From assembly GCA_946630765.1 (NCBI GenBank), contig CAMOZF010000004.1, positions 1 through 18,425 on the forward strand: a stretch of 18,425 bases of DNA, in the 5' to 3' direction. The stretch is from an uncultured Lachnospiraceae bacterium (GTDB lineage Bacteria; Bacillota_A; Clostridia; Lachnospirales; Lachnospiraceae). Under the pieces are notes generated by a model. It saw nothing but the letters and a program-made list of their open reading frames with translations. It had not been told where the DNA came from and searched no databases. The translations under genes were made by a program, and so were the position numbers. The stretch's first letter is position 1. The number at the start of each line of letters is the position of its first letter. Shown here in pieces: positions 7,863 through 15,201 of this stretch.

Positions 7863-8552
7863 TTACACGCCTCGTTTTTCCGGATCCCAGATCACCTTGT
7901 GAAGCTGGATCTGAAGCCGCACGTCATTGAGCTTCTGCGCCTTCATCCATTCCACGATGTCTTCCGGGTCAATCGCCCCGAATACCGGGCTCAGATACAC
8001 ACTGCAGCGTCCGGGAAGCGCATACTTTCTCATGATTTCCTCCGCCCGGGAAAGCTCCGAAGCGTTCGAAACGACGAACTTCACGGTATCGTTTTCCCCA
8101 AGAAGCGCAAGGTTTTCCGGCTTCATCCGGTGCTCCATCCCGGAGCCCGGAAGCTTCCAGTCCATCGTGAAGACCGGACGCAGCGGCGTTTCAGCGTGGC
8201 CCGGTTCCGAGGGCCCGGAAATCGCGCAGAATGGACCGAGATCCACTGCGCCGTTCGTCTCGATTTCCACACGGAGCGCTTCGTGAAGAAGAAGAGCAAG
8301 AAGCTTTCCCATCTCCTTCTGAAGAAGCGGTTCTCCGCCGGTCAGCGTGACATTTCGGATCCCGGTTTTTTTGATCCAGCGGGTCAGATCCTCCGGCGTT
8401 TCTTCCTCGTAGGGGCAGTCGGGCGCATTCGCCCATTTCGTGTCGCAGTAGCCGCAGCTTAAGTTGCAGCCCTGAAAGCGCACAAATACCGCGAGCTCCC
8501 CGGCTCTTCTGCCCTCTCCGTTGATACTGATAAATTTCTCGGCAACCTTCAA
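7863..8552 (-). CDS. queE: 7-carboxy-7-deazaguanine synthase QueE (radical SAM)
   Basis: Radical SAM enzyme that contracts 6-carboxytetrahydropterin to 7-carboxy-7-deazaguanine. I chose the TTG start at 8552, giving 229 residues that begin KVAEKFISINGEG as homologues do. GGAGAG lies about 5 bases upstream and the start is 22 bases after the queD stop. An in-frame ATG at 8612 would add 20 basic residues and overlap queD by 38 bases, although it also has a GGAGG-like sequence close by. The cluster motif C-x3-C-x2-C is Cys29, Cys33, Cys36 in GCNLSCGYCDT. LTGGEPLLQ is the SAM-binding GGEP motif, and VKFVVSN follows. An insert (EPGHAETPLRPVFTMDWKLP region) lies in the middle, as is common in Gram-positive QueE. 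Confidence 0.95.
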   Translation of the reverse strand: MKVAEKFISINGEGRRAGELAVFVRFQGCNLSCGYCDTKWANAPDCPYEEETPEDLTRWIKKTGIRNVTLTGGEPLLQKEMGKLLALLLHEALRVEIETNGAVDLGPFCAISGPSEPGHAETPLRPVFTMDWKLPGSGMEHRMKPENLALLGENDTVKFVVSNASELSRAEEIMRKYALPGRCSVYLSPVFGAIDPEDIVEWMKAQKLNDVRLQIQLHKVIWDPEKRGV

Positions 8553-8574
8553 AATCTCTCTCCGTTTCGTCTTC

Positions 8575-8994
8575 TTATTCTTCGTAAATCGCACAGTTTC
8601 CGGGCGTCTCATAAACCTCCACCCGGTGCATCGGGAAGCCCTTTTCCTTCAGCTGCATGAAAAACCAGTGCGCGAAATTCTCCGCGGTCGGCCGAAACGG
8701 CAGCTGAATGATGCGGAAATCCTCCGATTTCAGCGCGAGAACCGTCGTCTCCTTCATCGAGCCCTCTTCAATGATCAGGCTGTGATCCAGACTGTCCGCG
8801 AGGTCTTTGAGCACCTTCTTCACCGTCGAAAAGTCCATCAGCATTCCCCGGTTCTGCGGATCCTCCCGAAGCTTCTCTCCCCGGATCTCTGCCGCAACGC
8901 GCCAGCGGTGTCCGTGCAGGTTCCGGCACTTTCCTTCATATTCCGACAAAAAATGCGCGGCGTCAAAGGACGCCTCCGTTTTCAGATAGTACAT
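8575..8994 (-). CDS. queD: 6-carboxy-5,6,7,8-tetrahydropterin synthase QueD
   Basis: Converts dihydroneopterin triphosphate to 6-carboxytetrahydropterin. The 139-residue protein carries the zinc ligands His14 (FDAAHFL), His27 and His29 (CRNLHGH). Cys23 is the catalytic thiol, Asp70-His71 (LDHSLI) completes the relay, and PTAENFA (102-108) plus a terminal YETPGN (Glu129) bind the pterin. ATG 8994 follows a GGAG by about 5 bases. It is first in the operon, and between its promoter and start lie the candidate riboswitch and an intrinsic terminator, so its transcription is probably attenuated by end product. Confidence 0.97.
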   Translation of the reverse strand: MYYLKTEASFDAAHFLSEYEGKCRNLHGHRWRVAAEIRGEKLREDPQNRGMLMDFSTVKKVLKDLADSLDHSLIIEEGSMKETTVLALKSEDFRIIQLPFRPTAENFAHWFFMQLKEKGFPMHRVEVYETPGNCAIYEE

Positions 8995-9030
8995 ATGCGC
9001 TCCGTCTCTATCATTTTTTACTTCAGTTAC

Positions 9031-9061
9031 AAAAAAGCGGCCCCAAAAAGAGCCGCTTTTT
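9031..9061 (-). terminator. Intrinsic terminator in the queD leader (riboswitch expression platform)
   Basis: On the minus strand AAAAAGCGGC (9061-9052) pairs with GCCGCTTTTT (9041-9032) around a 10-base loop, ending in six Ts (9036-9031). It lies between the promoter at 9193-9221 and the queD ATG at 8994. It would therefore stop transcription before the operon rather than after a gene. The stem also has Ts on the other strand, so it could terminate both ways. Confidence 0.85.
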
Positions 9062-9106
9062 CCGTAATATCATGAACTGCAGTCTGCAGTCTGTCTATTA
9101 TAGATC

Positions 9107-9187
9107 AACGGTCCTGGTTTTATTTAACGACAGGTAATCCCGACCATTCTTACTGTCGATGAATTGTGTGCCCCTGAAGGTCACAGT
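9107..9187 (-). promoter_or_regulatory. Candidate preQ1-responsive riboswitch upstream of the queuosine operon
   Basis: On the transcribed strand a 6-bp stem CGACAG (9158-9153)/CTGTCG (9133-9128) closes a 19-base loop. Loop bases AATGGTC (9148-9142) can pair with GACCGTT (9113-9107) downstream, a 7-bp pseudoknot with one G-U. Between stem and pseudoknot lies an A-rich linker TTAAATAAAACCAGG, close to the tail of preQ1-I aptamers (TTAACAAAACAAGG in the Thermoanaerobacter example as I recall it). CTGTC of the stem could alternatively pair with GACAG at 9095-9091, and ACTGCAG-A-CTGCAGT (9076-9090) forms another inverted repeat, both possible switching elements. The loop is larger than in classical preQ1-I, so the class is unassigned. 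Position, fold and downstream terminator are what I see; preQ1 as ligand is inferred. Confidence 0.6.
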
Positions 9188-9192
9188 GTTGT

Positions 9193-9221
9193 ATAATAGC
9201 ACAGTTTCTCCGGGAATGCAA
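9193..9221 (-). promoter_or_regulatory. Sigma-A-type extended -10 promoter for queDE-folE-queCF
   Basis: On the minus strand TTGCAT (9216-9221), a 17-base spacer and TATTAT (9193-9198) with TGC before the -10. Transcription would start near 9187, about 135 bases ahead of the leader terminator. It lies only 27 bases after the stop of the HAD gene, with no terminator visible between. Confidence 0.8.
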
Positions 9222-9248
9222 ATACTTTTTCCCCGAAAACCTTTCCGA

Positions 9249-10673
9249 TCAGCTGGCCTTCCTGGTCTCCTTCTCGGTTTCCTCTTCGGATTCTTCCTCC
9301 GTCTTGGATTCTTCCTTGGTTTCTTCCTCGGCTTCGGTCTCCTCTTCTTCGGCGGTTTCTTCCTCGCTCAGTTCAGCTTCTTCGGTCTCTTCGGCCATGT
9401 CCTCACCAAGCGCCTGATACATCATCATGATCGCCTTCTTGAGGTCTTCTTCCGTCAGATCGCCGGTCTTATAGGCTTCCACGATCTTCCGTGCGTAGTC
9501 CGAAGGCTCGAGCTGAATGTCCGCGCCGAAGCATTCTTCAAGGAAGGCCATTTCCTGGTCGATTGCTTCCTCGATGTCCTCCGGAAGCTCTGCCGCTTCT
9601 TTTCTCACGACGTCTTCGCCGTAGATCGTCACAAAATCATTTTTCATCGAGATCGGCACGAAGCCCATTTCGATGCAGGAAGCCTCCATCTTGGCCGCCT
9701 TCTTCTCATTGCCGTTCTCACGCTCGGTGTCATCGCAGCAGAGCATGAAGGCCATCGCGTCGTACTTGTTGTCCCAGCAGGTGAATTCCGCCATCGGAAT
9801 ATCGCCGGAGCTGTTGCCGAAGCTGAGTACGGGCTTCTGTCCGATGTGCTCCATGATCTGGGTAATCTTGTTGGACTTGACGTTTTTCAGCATCAGCTCG
9901 TTGGAAAGCACCAGCTCGTCGTCTTTCGCAAATACATAATCATAACCGCCGTCTTCTCCCTGGCCGGAAGCGACCACGAGCGTATCCGTGCCGATCACCT
10001 GAGATCTCGGAAGACCGCACACCTCGGCTGCCAGCTCACGGACGAAATTGCGGCCGGAGCCGCTGACGATATATACCGTGAAATCTTTTTCCTTGAGATA
10101 ATCCACCACCTGAAGCATCGGCTGATAGAAGGCTTCGCCGACCTTCATATTCTCGTAGCCGAATGCCGGCAGCGCGAAAATGTCCGAAAGGTAATTCTGG
10201 TAATCCTCAAAGGTCATGCCGGCAAAGGCCTTCGTCTCCGCCTCAATCTGACGCATCTCGAGATCCTCCGGGAACTCCCCGGTAATCGCAGCCTGGACGA
10301 TGTCTCTTGCAAGCTGCTCTTCCTCTTCGGTTGCTTCGTAGCTCGGATCAAACATCGCGCGTTTTACAAAAAGCAGCCACTCCAGGTAAATCGGATCGGT
10401 TTCGCAGAAAAGCGTGCCGTCCAGGTCAAATACCGCAATCCGGTCTTCCTCGGGGATGAATTCTTCCCCTTCCTCATCCGTCACCGCATCGACATAGTCG
10501 ATCAGCATCTTCGCCGCTTCGGAGTCCTCCGCAAAAAGGCTCAGCGTCGTTTCTTCCGCAGCTTCTTCTGTCTTCTTCTCGTCGTCATCCTTGGCGGCAA
10601 AAGCCGGAACAGCCGCGAGAACCAGCATCACAGCGACCAGTAAAAGTGCAAGTGTTTTTTTCCAGTACTTCAT
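9249..10673 (-). CDS. Exported HAD-superfamily phosphatase with acidic C-terminal tail
   Basis: Probably a secreted phosphohydrolase of unknown substrate. I start at ATG 10673 (MKYWKKTLAL), with GGGAGG 6 bases upstream; an ATG at 10679 abuts the ribosome site and is too close. Of 474 residues, 1-27 form a Sec signal peptide ending AFA. HAD motif I is FDLDGT with Asp83/Asp85, motif II YIVSGSG with Ser204, a motif III Lys lies at 266/269 (KNVKSNKI), and motif IV is GNSSGDIPM with Asp291. All catalytic residues are present. A helical cap (about 90-190) follows motif I. Residues 350-422 are helical and unassigned. The tail from about 425 is almost wholly Glu/Thr/Ala/Lys. No lipobox or LPxTG anchor is seen. 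It follows argF by 52 bases with no clear promoter, so it is probably cotranscribed. Confidence 0.85.
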   Translation of the reverse strand: MKYWKKTLALLLVAVMLVLAAVPAFAAKDDDEKKTEEAAEETTLSLFAEDSEAAKMLIDYVDAVTDEEGEEFIPEEDRIAVFDLDGTLFCETDPIYLEWLLFVKRAMFDPSYEATEEEEQLARDIVQAAITGEFPEDLEMRQIEAETKAFAGMTFEDYQNYLSDIFALPAFGYENMKVGEAFYQPMLQVVDYLKEKDFTVYIVSGSGRNFVRELAAEVCGLPRSQVIGTDTLVVASGQGEDGGYDYVFAKDDELVLSNELMLKNVKSNKITQIMEHIGQKPVLSFGNSSGDIPMAEFTCWDNKYDAMAFMLCCDDTERENGNEKKAAKMEASCIEMGFVPISMKNDFVTIYGEDVVRKEAAELPEDIEEAIDQEMAFLEECFGADIQLEPSDYARKIVEAYKTGDLTEEDLKKAIMMMYQALGEDMAEETEEAELSEEETAEEEETEAEEETKEESKTEEESEEETEKETRKAS

Positions 10674-10725
10674 TTTCATCCTCCCTTTTGAAATATTGTA
10701 TTGATCCCGTCCACACGGAACTGTA

Positions 10726-11712
10726 TCAGGAAAGTGTTGCAAGCATCACTGCCTTAATCGTATGCATGCGGTTTTCCGCCTCATCAAATACCACGGACTG
10801 CGGCGACTCGAAGACTTCGTCCGTCACTTCCATCTCGCTGAGTCCGTATTTCTCGTGAATCTGCGCGCCGATGCCGGTGTGCAGGTCGTGGAAGGCGGGA
10901 AGGCAGTGCATGAATACCGCCTGCGGGCCTGCGTTCTCCATCATCTTTTGATTGACCTGATACGGGGAAAGCTCGCGGATCCGCTCCTCCCACACCTCGT
11001 CCGGCTCGCCCATGGACACCCAGACGTCGGTGTACAGGACATCTGCGCCCGCAACGCCCGCAACCGGGTCATCCGTCAGCGTCACGGAGCCGCCGGACTT
11101 CTCGGCAAGCGCGCGGCAGGTCTTCACCAGCTCCGGATCCGGGAAGTATTTCGGGTTCGAAACCAGGGAAATGTGCAGGCCGAGCTTGGCCGCGACGACC
11201 ATCAGCGAATTACCGGTATTGTAGCGCGCGTCTCCGAGATAGGAAAGCTTAATCCCCTGAAGACGGCCGAAATGTTCCCGGATCGTCAGCATATCCGCCA
11301 GCATCTGTGTCGGATGGAATTCATTCGTCAGGCCGTTCCAGACCGGAACGTCCGCGTACTTTGCAATGGTCTCCACGATCTCCTGACCGAAGCCGCGGTA
11401 CTCGATGCCGTCGTACATTCTCGAGAGCACGCGGGCGGTATCGGCGATGCTTTCCTTCTTCCCGAGCTGCGAGGCCTGCGGATCCAGGAAGGTCGTTCCC
11501 ATGCCCAGGTCATGCGCCGCCACTTCAAAGGCGCAGCGCGTTCTTGTCGAGGTCTTCTCGAAAATCAGCGCGACATTTTTTCCGCGCAGACTGTCATGAA
11601 GAATTCCGGCCTTTTTCTTCGCCTTCAGATCGGCCGCAAGGTCCAGAAGATCAATGATTTCTTCGGGTGTGTAATCCAGCAGTTTCAGAAAATCTCTGTT
11701 TTTCAATGTCAT
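10726..11712 (-). CDS. argF: Ornithine carbamoyltransferase
   Basis: Transfers the carbamoyl group between carbamoyl phosphate and ornithine/citrulline. The 328 residues include the carbamoyl-phosphate loop STRTR (55-59), HPTQ (133-136), the ornithine-specific loop DVWVSMG (229-235) and HCLP with its catalytic Cys (269-272). These distinguish it from aspartate and most other carbamoyltransferases. The ATG at 11712 follows GAGGAG by about 5 bases and lies 9 bases after tldE. No other arginine gene is present, so whether it works in synthesis (ArgF) or in the arginine deiminase pathway (ArcB) cannot be decided here. I use argF by convention. Confidence 0.95.
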   Translation of the reverse strand: MTLKNRDFLKLLDYTPEEIIDLLDLAADLKAKKKAGILHDSLRGKNVALIFEKTSTRTRCAFEVAAHDLGMGTTFLDPQASQLGKKESIADTARVLSRMYDGIEYRGFGQEIVETIAKYADVPVWNGLTNEFHPTQMLADMLTIREHFGRLQGIKLSYLGDARYNTGNSLMVVAAKLGLHISLVSNPKYFPDPELVKTCRALAEKSGGSVTLTDDPVAGVAGADVLYTDVWVSMGEPDEVWEERIRELSPYQVNQKMMENAGPQAVFMHCLPAFHDLHTGIGAQIHEKYGLSEMEVTDEVFESPQSVVFDEAENRMHTIKAVMLATLS

Positions 11713-11721
11713 CTTGTCTCC

Positions 11722-13047
11722 TCACTCTCCGCTGATCTGGGCGCCGCTGAACAGAATGGACGGGCAGGCCACCTGCCGGTAGGACCATTCAAGGTCCGAG
11801 CCGACCGAAACGACCTCATTCATCAGTTCCAGATAATTGCCGGCGACCGTGATCAGGCTGACGCCGAAGCTTTTTTCTCCGTCTTTTACATAGTATCCCG
11901 AGCACTGCAGCGAGAAATCCGTCGTCACCGGATTCACCCCGGCATGCAGTCCCGCGAGGCTCGTAATCACAAGGCCTTCGCCCATTTCCTTCTGCAGCTC
12001 CTCAAGGCTCTTCTCGCCCGGGACAATCATGCAGTTATGCGGGCAAACCTCCACCGGCGATGCGTACCCGCGCTTGAAGCCGTTTCCGGTGCTTTTTGTG
12101 CCGGCCGCCAGGGCGGATTTCATGCTGTGAAGCGCGGTCTCGAATACCCCGTCCTTCACGAGCGCCTTCTCCCTGGTCGGGCAGCCTTCGTCGTCGTAAT
12201 TCGCGACAGAAAGCGTGTCGGTATTTTTCGGATTGTCGATCACGCTGATCTTCTCCGAGAAGATCTTTTCATGCAGCCGGTCGCGGATCGGCGAGATGCC
12301 CTTGTTGATCGCATCGCCCGAGAACATGCCCGACATGACCATAAAAAGGCTGGTCATCGCATCCTTTTCGAGGATGATTCTGTAATTTCCGGTCGGAAGC
12401 GAACGGCCGCCGAGCTTTCCAAGAAGCCTTTCGGCAAGCTTGTCGGAAAAAGCGTCCGCATCGAATGCCCCGAGATTTTCCACGACCTCCACCTTGAAGT
12501 CGGTCTTGATCTCCTCCTTCTCACGCGCCGCGGCTTCCGCGGAGAGCACCTGGTACTCGCTCTCCTCCGACACCGAAAGCCCGAGAGAATTCGTGATCAT
12601 GCGGACTTCCTTTTCTTCCTCCCAGGAGACGCCGCCGACCTGGAAGATTCTGGGGTCTGCCTGCAGGATTTTCTGCTCCACGAGCCGGAGCGTTTCCTTG
12701 ATCTTCTCAACGGACGGCCGGACAAAATGCTTCTTCGAAACGGCGCGCTCCGTCTCTTCGGGGCCGGAAAGAAGCGCCAGCTCTTCGGTGCTGACGGCCT
12801 TCGCCTGCTCCAGAAGCGAGCCGAGGATCTCGTCCATTTTCAGGTCGTCCGCCTGTTCAAGCGCCATTTCCGCCTGTTTTCCGTCCACGATCGCGCGAAG
12901 CGAGGTACCGAGGATCCGGCTGGTCGTGAAGCTGTCGACCTTTCCCTCATAGAGGCTGATGCTGCGCTTTACGGAAAGCAGCTCATAGATTTCCAGGTCC
13001 GTGATGCCGAGTTCTTTCGCACGGCTGATCCAACGTGTCTTATTCAT
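11722..13047 (-). CDS. tldE: TldE/PmbA-family protein, non-metal partner of TldD
   Basis: Subunit of the TldD/TldE protease that, in enterobacteria, matures microcin B17 and degrades small peptides such as unfolded CcdA. This 441-residue chain has the family fold but no HExxxH motif, as expected for TldE, the non-metal partner. Recognisable blocks are LYEGKVDSFTTSRILGTSLR near 32-51, NYDDEGCPTREKALVKDGV near 283-301 and the C-terminal GYYVKDGEK. The ATG at 13047 overlaps the tldD stop by 8 bases, and an AGGAGG sits in the end of tldD, about 7 bases upstream. It follows tldD directly, as the heterodimer would predict. Confidence 0.93.
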   Translation of the reverse strand: MNKTRWISRAKELGITDLEIYELLSVKRSISLYEGKVDSFTTSRILGTSLRAIVDGKQAEMALEQADDLKMDEILGSLLEQAKAVSTEELALLSGPEETERAVSKKHFVRPSVEKIKETLRLVEQKILQADPRIFQVGGVSWEEEKEVRMITNSLGLSVSEESEYQVLSAEAAAREKEEIKTDFKVEVVENLGAFDADAFSDKLAERLLGKLGGRSLPTGNYRIILEKDAMTSLFMVMSGMFSGDAINKGISPIRDRLHEKIFSEKISVIDNPKNTDTLSVANYDDEGCPTREKALVKDGVFETALHSMKSALAAGTKSTGNGFKRGYASPVEVCPHNCMIVPGEKSLEELQKEMGEGLVITSLAGLHAGVNPVTTDFSLQCSGYYVKDGEKSFGVSLITVAGNYLELMNEVVSVGSDLEWSYRQVACPSILFSGAQISGE

Positions 13048-14446
13048 TTGCCGTACCTCCTACCGTGATCGAAGACACACGGATTGCGGGCTGGCCGACG
13101 TCTGTCGGAATCGATCCCGACATCGAGCCGCACATGCCCTGTCCGCGTTCCAGATTATTGCTGACCTTGTCAATGTTCATCAGGATATCCGCGCCGTTGC
13201 CGATCAGCGACGCGCCCTTCACGGGGTAGGTAATCTTTCCGTTCTCGATCAGATATCCTTCCTTGACCGCAAAGTTGAATTCGCCGGTCTGCGGATTCAC
13301 CGAGCCGCCGCCCATTTTCTTCGCGTAGAGGCCGCGCTCGATGCCCTCGAAAAGACTCTCGAAGCTGTCCGTTCCGGCGCAGATAAAGGTATTGCTCATG
13401 CGGGAGGTCGGTTCGTATTTGTAGCTCTGCCTGCGTCCCGAGCCGGTGGATTCTTCGCCCATCCGCCGCCCGTTCATCCGGTCGATCATATAAGACTGCA
13501 GGATGCCGTCCCTGATCAGGACGCGGCATTTCTGGAAATTGCCCTCATCGTCGATATTCTGGGAGCCCCAGGCATTCGGAATGGTTCCGTCGTCCACCGC
13601 GCTCACGCAGGGGGCGGCAATCCGCTGGCCCTTCTTTCCGGCAAAGACGCTCTGGTTTCTCGCGACGCCTGTCGCCTCGAGCGCATGGCCGCAGGCCTCG
13701 TGGAAAATGACCCCGCCGAAGGCATTGTCGATCACGACGGGCATCTTTCCGGACGGGCAGTCCCGCGCACTCAGCATCGTGATTGCCTGTTCAGCAGCCG
13801 TCTTTCCGATCTCCTCCGGCTGCATTTCCCGGTAAAACTCCAGGCCCTTTCCGGCGCCCGGCCGGTCGCCGCCGTTTACAAAAAGCGCGCCGTCTTTCGC
13901 ATAGGCTTCGCAGAAGAGCCGGGTTCTCACGCGCAGGTCGCTGATCAGACGGCCTTCGCTGTTACTGATCTGCACCTCCTCCCGGAAGTTCAGAAGCCGC
14001 CCCGAGGTCTTGACAATCCGCGGATCATAGGCTCTTGCCGCGCGCTCCGCCCGGTACAGAAGCTCCGTCTTCTCCTGCAGCGGCACCTGCCGGTAATCAA
14101 TCTCGACCGGGTGACGGTTTTCATATTCCACACGGGTCAGGGAAACGGGCTTCTTTTCCGTCTGACCCCTTTCATTCTCTTCGTCTTTAATCGCGCCGCG
14201 AAGGTCGTCGATCAGCGAGAAAAGCGCCTCGTCAGAGGTATCGTTACTGTAGCCGTACACCGACTGCAGCCCGCGGTACAGGCGGATGCCCATGCCGGAA
14301 ATGATCTGACGGTCCGTGCGCTCCACCTGAAGATCCAGGGTCTCCAGCGTTTCATTTTCCTCGTACTCTTCGAAGATCTCCGCAAAATCACAGTCACTGT
14401 CCATGCAGCGCGTAAGAAGCAGTTCAAGCTTTTCCTGATCAAGCAT
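13040..14446 (-). CDS. tldD: Metalloprotease TldD
   Basis: Catalytic zinc subunit of the TldD/TldE protease, predicted cytoplasmic. I use ATG 14446 (MLDQEKLELL), with AGGAG 9 bases upstream and a promoter at 14485-14513. The open frame reaches back to 14578, but that would overlap the promoter. Of 468 residues, HEACGH (249-254) is the HExxxH zinc motif. Cys439 in GMCGSMSG corresponds to the third metal ligand of Escherichia coli TldD. It starts the operon tldD-tldE-argF-HAD. No peptide precursor or bacteriocin gene is visible beside it, so its substrate is not indicated by context. Confidence 0.95.
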   Translation of the reverse strand: MLDQEKLELLLTRCMDSDCDFAEIFEEYEENETLETLDLQVERTDRQIISGMGIRLYRGLQSVYGYSNDTSDEALFSLIDDLRGAIKDEENERGQTEKKPVSLTRVEYENRHPVEIDYRQVPLQEKTELLYRAERAARAYDPRIVKTSGRLLNFREEVQISNSEGRLISDLRVRTRLFCEAYAKDGALFVNGGDRPGAGKGLEFYREMQPEEIGKTAAEQAITMLSARDCPSGKMPVVIDNAFGGVIFHEACGHALEATGVARNQSVFAGKKGQRIAAPCVSAVDDGTIPNAWGSQNIDDEGNFQKCRVLIRDGILQSYMIDRMNGRRMGEESTGSGRRQSYKYEPTSRMSNTFICAGTDSFESLFEGIERGLYAKKMGGGSVNPQTGEFNFAVKEGYLIENGKITYPVKGASLIGNGADILMNIDKVSNNLERGQGMCGSMSGSIPTDVGQPAIRVSSITVGGTANE

Positions 14447-14484
14447 AGATGAAGTCTCCTTTTCCAGCCAAAAACTCTGACAAC

Positions 14485-14513
14485 ATCTTATCTCATTCAG
14501 GTCTCTTTTGCAA
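14485..14513 (-). promoter_or_regulatory. Promoter for the tldD-tldE-argF-HAD operon
   Basis: On the minus strand TTGCAA (14508-14513), a 17-base spacer and TAAGAT (14485-14490). Transcription would start near 14478, leaving a leader of about 32 bases that carries the tldD ribosome site. Confidence 0.7.
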
Positions 14514-15133
14514 GAAAAACCTTCGATTTTTCGAATTCCATACACAAATAGTAGTGTTTTTAAAGGTTTTATACACAAGATGTATTGCTTCTTCGGAACA
14601 ACGTGATTTTTTCTCTCTTTTTTTGACGAAAAAGACTTGCGCTGCTGTCCCGCCCTCTGCTACATTAATACTGCAGGCAGGAAACACACAGAAAGAGCAC
14701 ACGACGCGCACCGGGCGTACCGGCAACAAGCTGATTGGAAAATGTCTTCTCTTCTTTCCCGTGTGTGACCGGCCGGTGCAGGCAGGAAGCTGTTTCGGGC
14801 GAAATGATATTACATCACGGCAGTAACTCCACCTATACTGCGATCCTGACAATCTCACAATTCCATTCTTTTTCCGGGGAGAAAATGGAACCCGGAAAAA
14901 CGAGTCTTCCGGGACAAATTCCCCGTCTTTTTCAGGCAGGTCATGTAAATGGAAGGACATTCCCGCGACTGGATGGCGGAAACACTCCAATCTGTCCCCC
15001 GGATCCCACGAATTAGCAGACGTTTCGAAGCATCCTTCGCCTTCACCCGCCGCGGTGCCGAAAAGCCGCAACAAAAATCACGAAAAGGAGGGCAATTTTA
15101 CGGATACGCCTTTTTAGTGAGCGGCACCGCGTA
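14514..15133. other. 620-base intergenic stretch with no recognisable gene
   Basis: Between the tldD promoter and the murA terminator I find no gene I can support. A 193-codon minus frame (14493-15074) has no ribosome site or family resemblance. Structure is present: TGCAGGCAGGAA occurs twice, 107 bases apart (near 14670 and 14777), with a third partial copy near 14933. ACACAC/GTGTGT and AGAAAG/CTTTC can pair across about 14683-14766. CGCGGTGCCG (15051-15060) is complementary to CGGCACCGCG (15122-15131). A weak plus-strand promoter (TTGCGC, 18 bases, TACATT with TGC before it; about 14637-14666) could make an RNA ending at the hairpin 15134-15176. It may hold an unrecognised RNA or a decayed gene. 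Confidence 0.4.
14540..14578. repeat. Two direct ATACACAA boxes upstream of the tldD promoter
   Basis: ATACACAA occurs at 14540-14547 and 14571-14578 (plus strand), 31 bases apart or about three helical turns, in an AT-rich stretch just upstream of the tldD -35 element. Even phasing on one face of the helix would suit an activator or repressor. The sequence does not match an ARG box well. Confidence 0.35.
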
Positions 15134-15176
15134 AGAAAACGGCCGCTTTGGGCGCCACCCAAAACGGCCGTTTTCT
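15134..15176 (-). terminator. Strong intrinsic terminator after murA
   Basis: A 19-bp stem (15134-15152 with 15158-15176; one G-U pair on the transcribed strand, 5-base loop) begins 25 bases after the murA stop. The descending arm ends in TTTTCTTA on the minus strand. The near-perfect symmetry, with TTTTCT on the plus strand too, suggests it works in both directions. Confidence 0.9.
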
Positions 15177-15201
15177 CAGTTGCCATGCATTCAGGCTTGC
15201 A

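Noticed and set aside
8553..8612. queE starting at ATG 8612 inside queD
   Set aside because: It would add a basic stretch absent from QueE homologues. The TTG at 8552 has GGAGAG at good distance and gives the expected N-terminus.
10762..13068. 768-codon plus-strand open frame opposite argF and tldE
   Set aside because: It spans two real minus-strand genes and the junction between them, with Arg/His-rich low-information sequence typical of an antisense frame.
13001..14452. 483-codon plus-strand open frame opposite tldD
   Set aside because: Antisense of a gene with intact HExxxH motif; no ribosome site or family resemblance.
15040..15062. T-box-like GGCACCGCGG on the minus strand
   Set aside because: The preceding bases are TTTTC rather than AGGGT, there is no specifier stem, and no aminoacyl-tRNA synthetase or transporter gene follows.
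14493..15074. 193-codon minus-strand frame in the tldD-murA gap
   Set aside because: No ribosome site, no recognisable motif, Cys/Arg-rich composition, and its end overlaps the tldD promoter.
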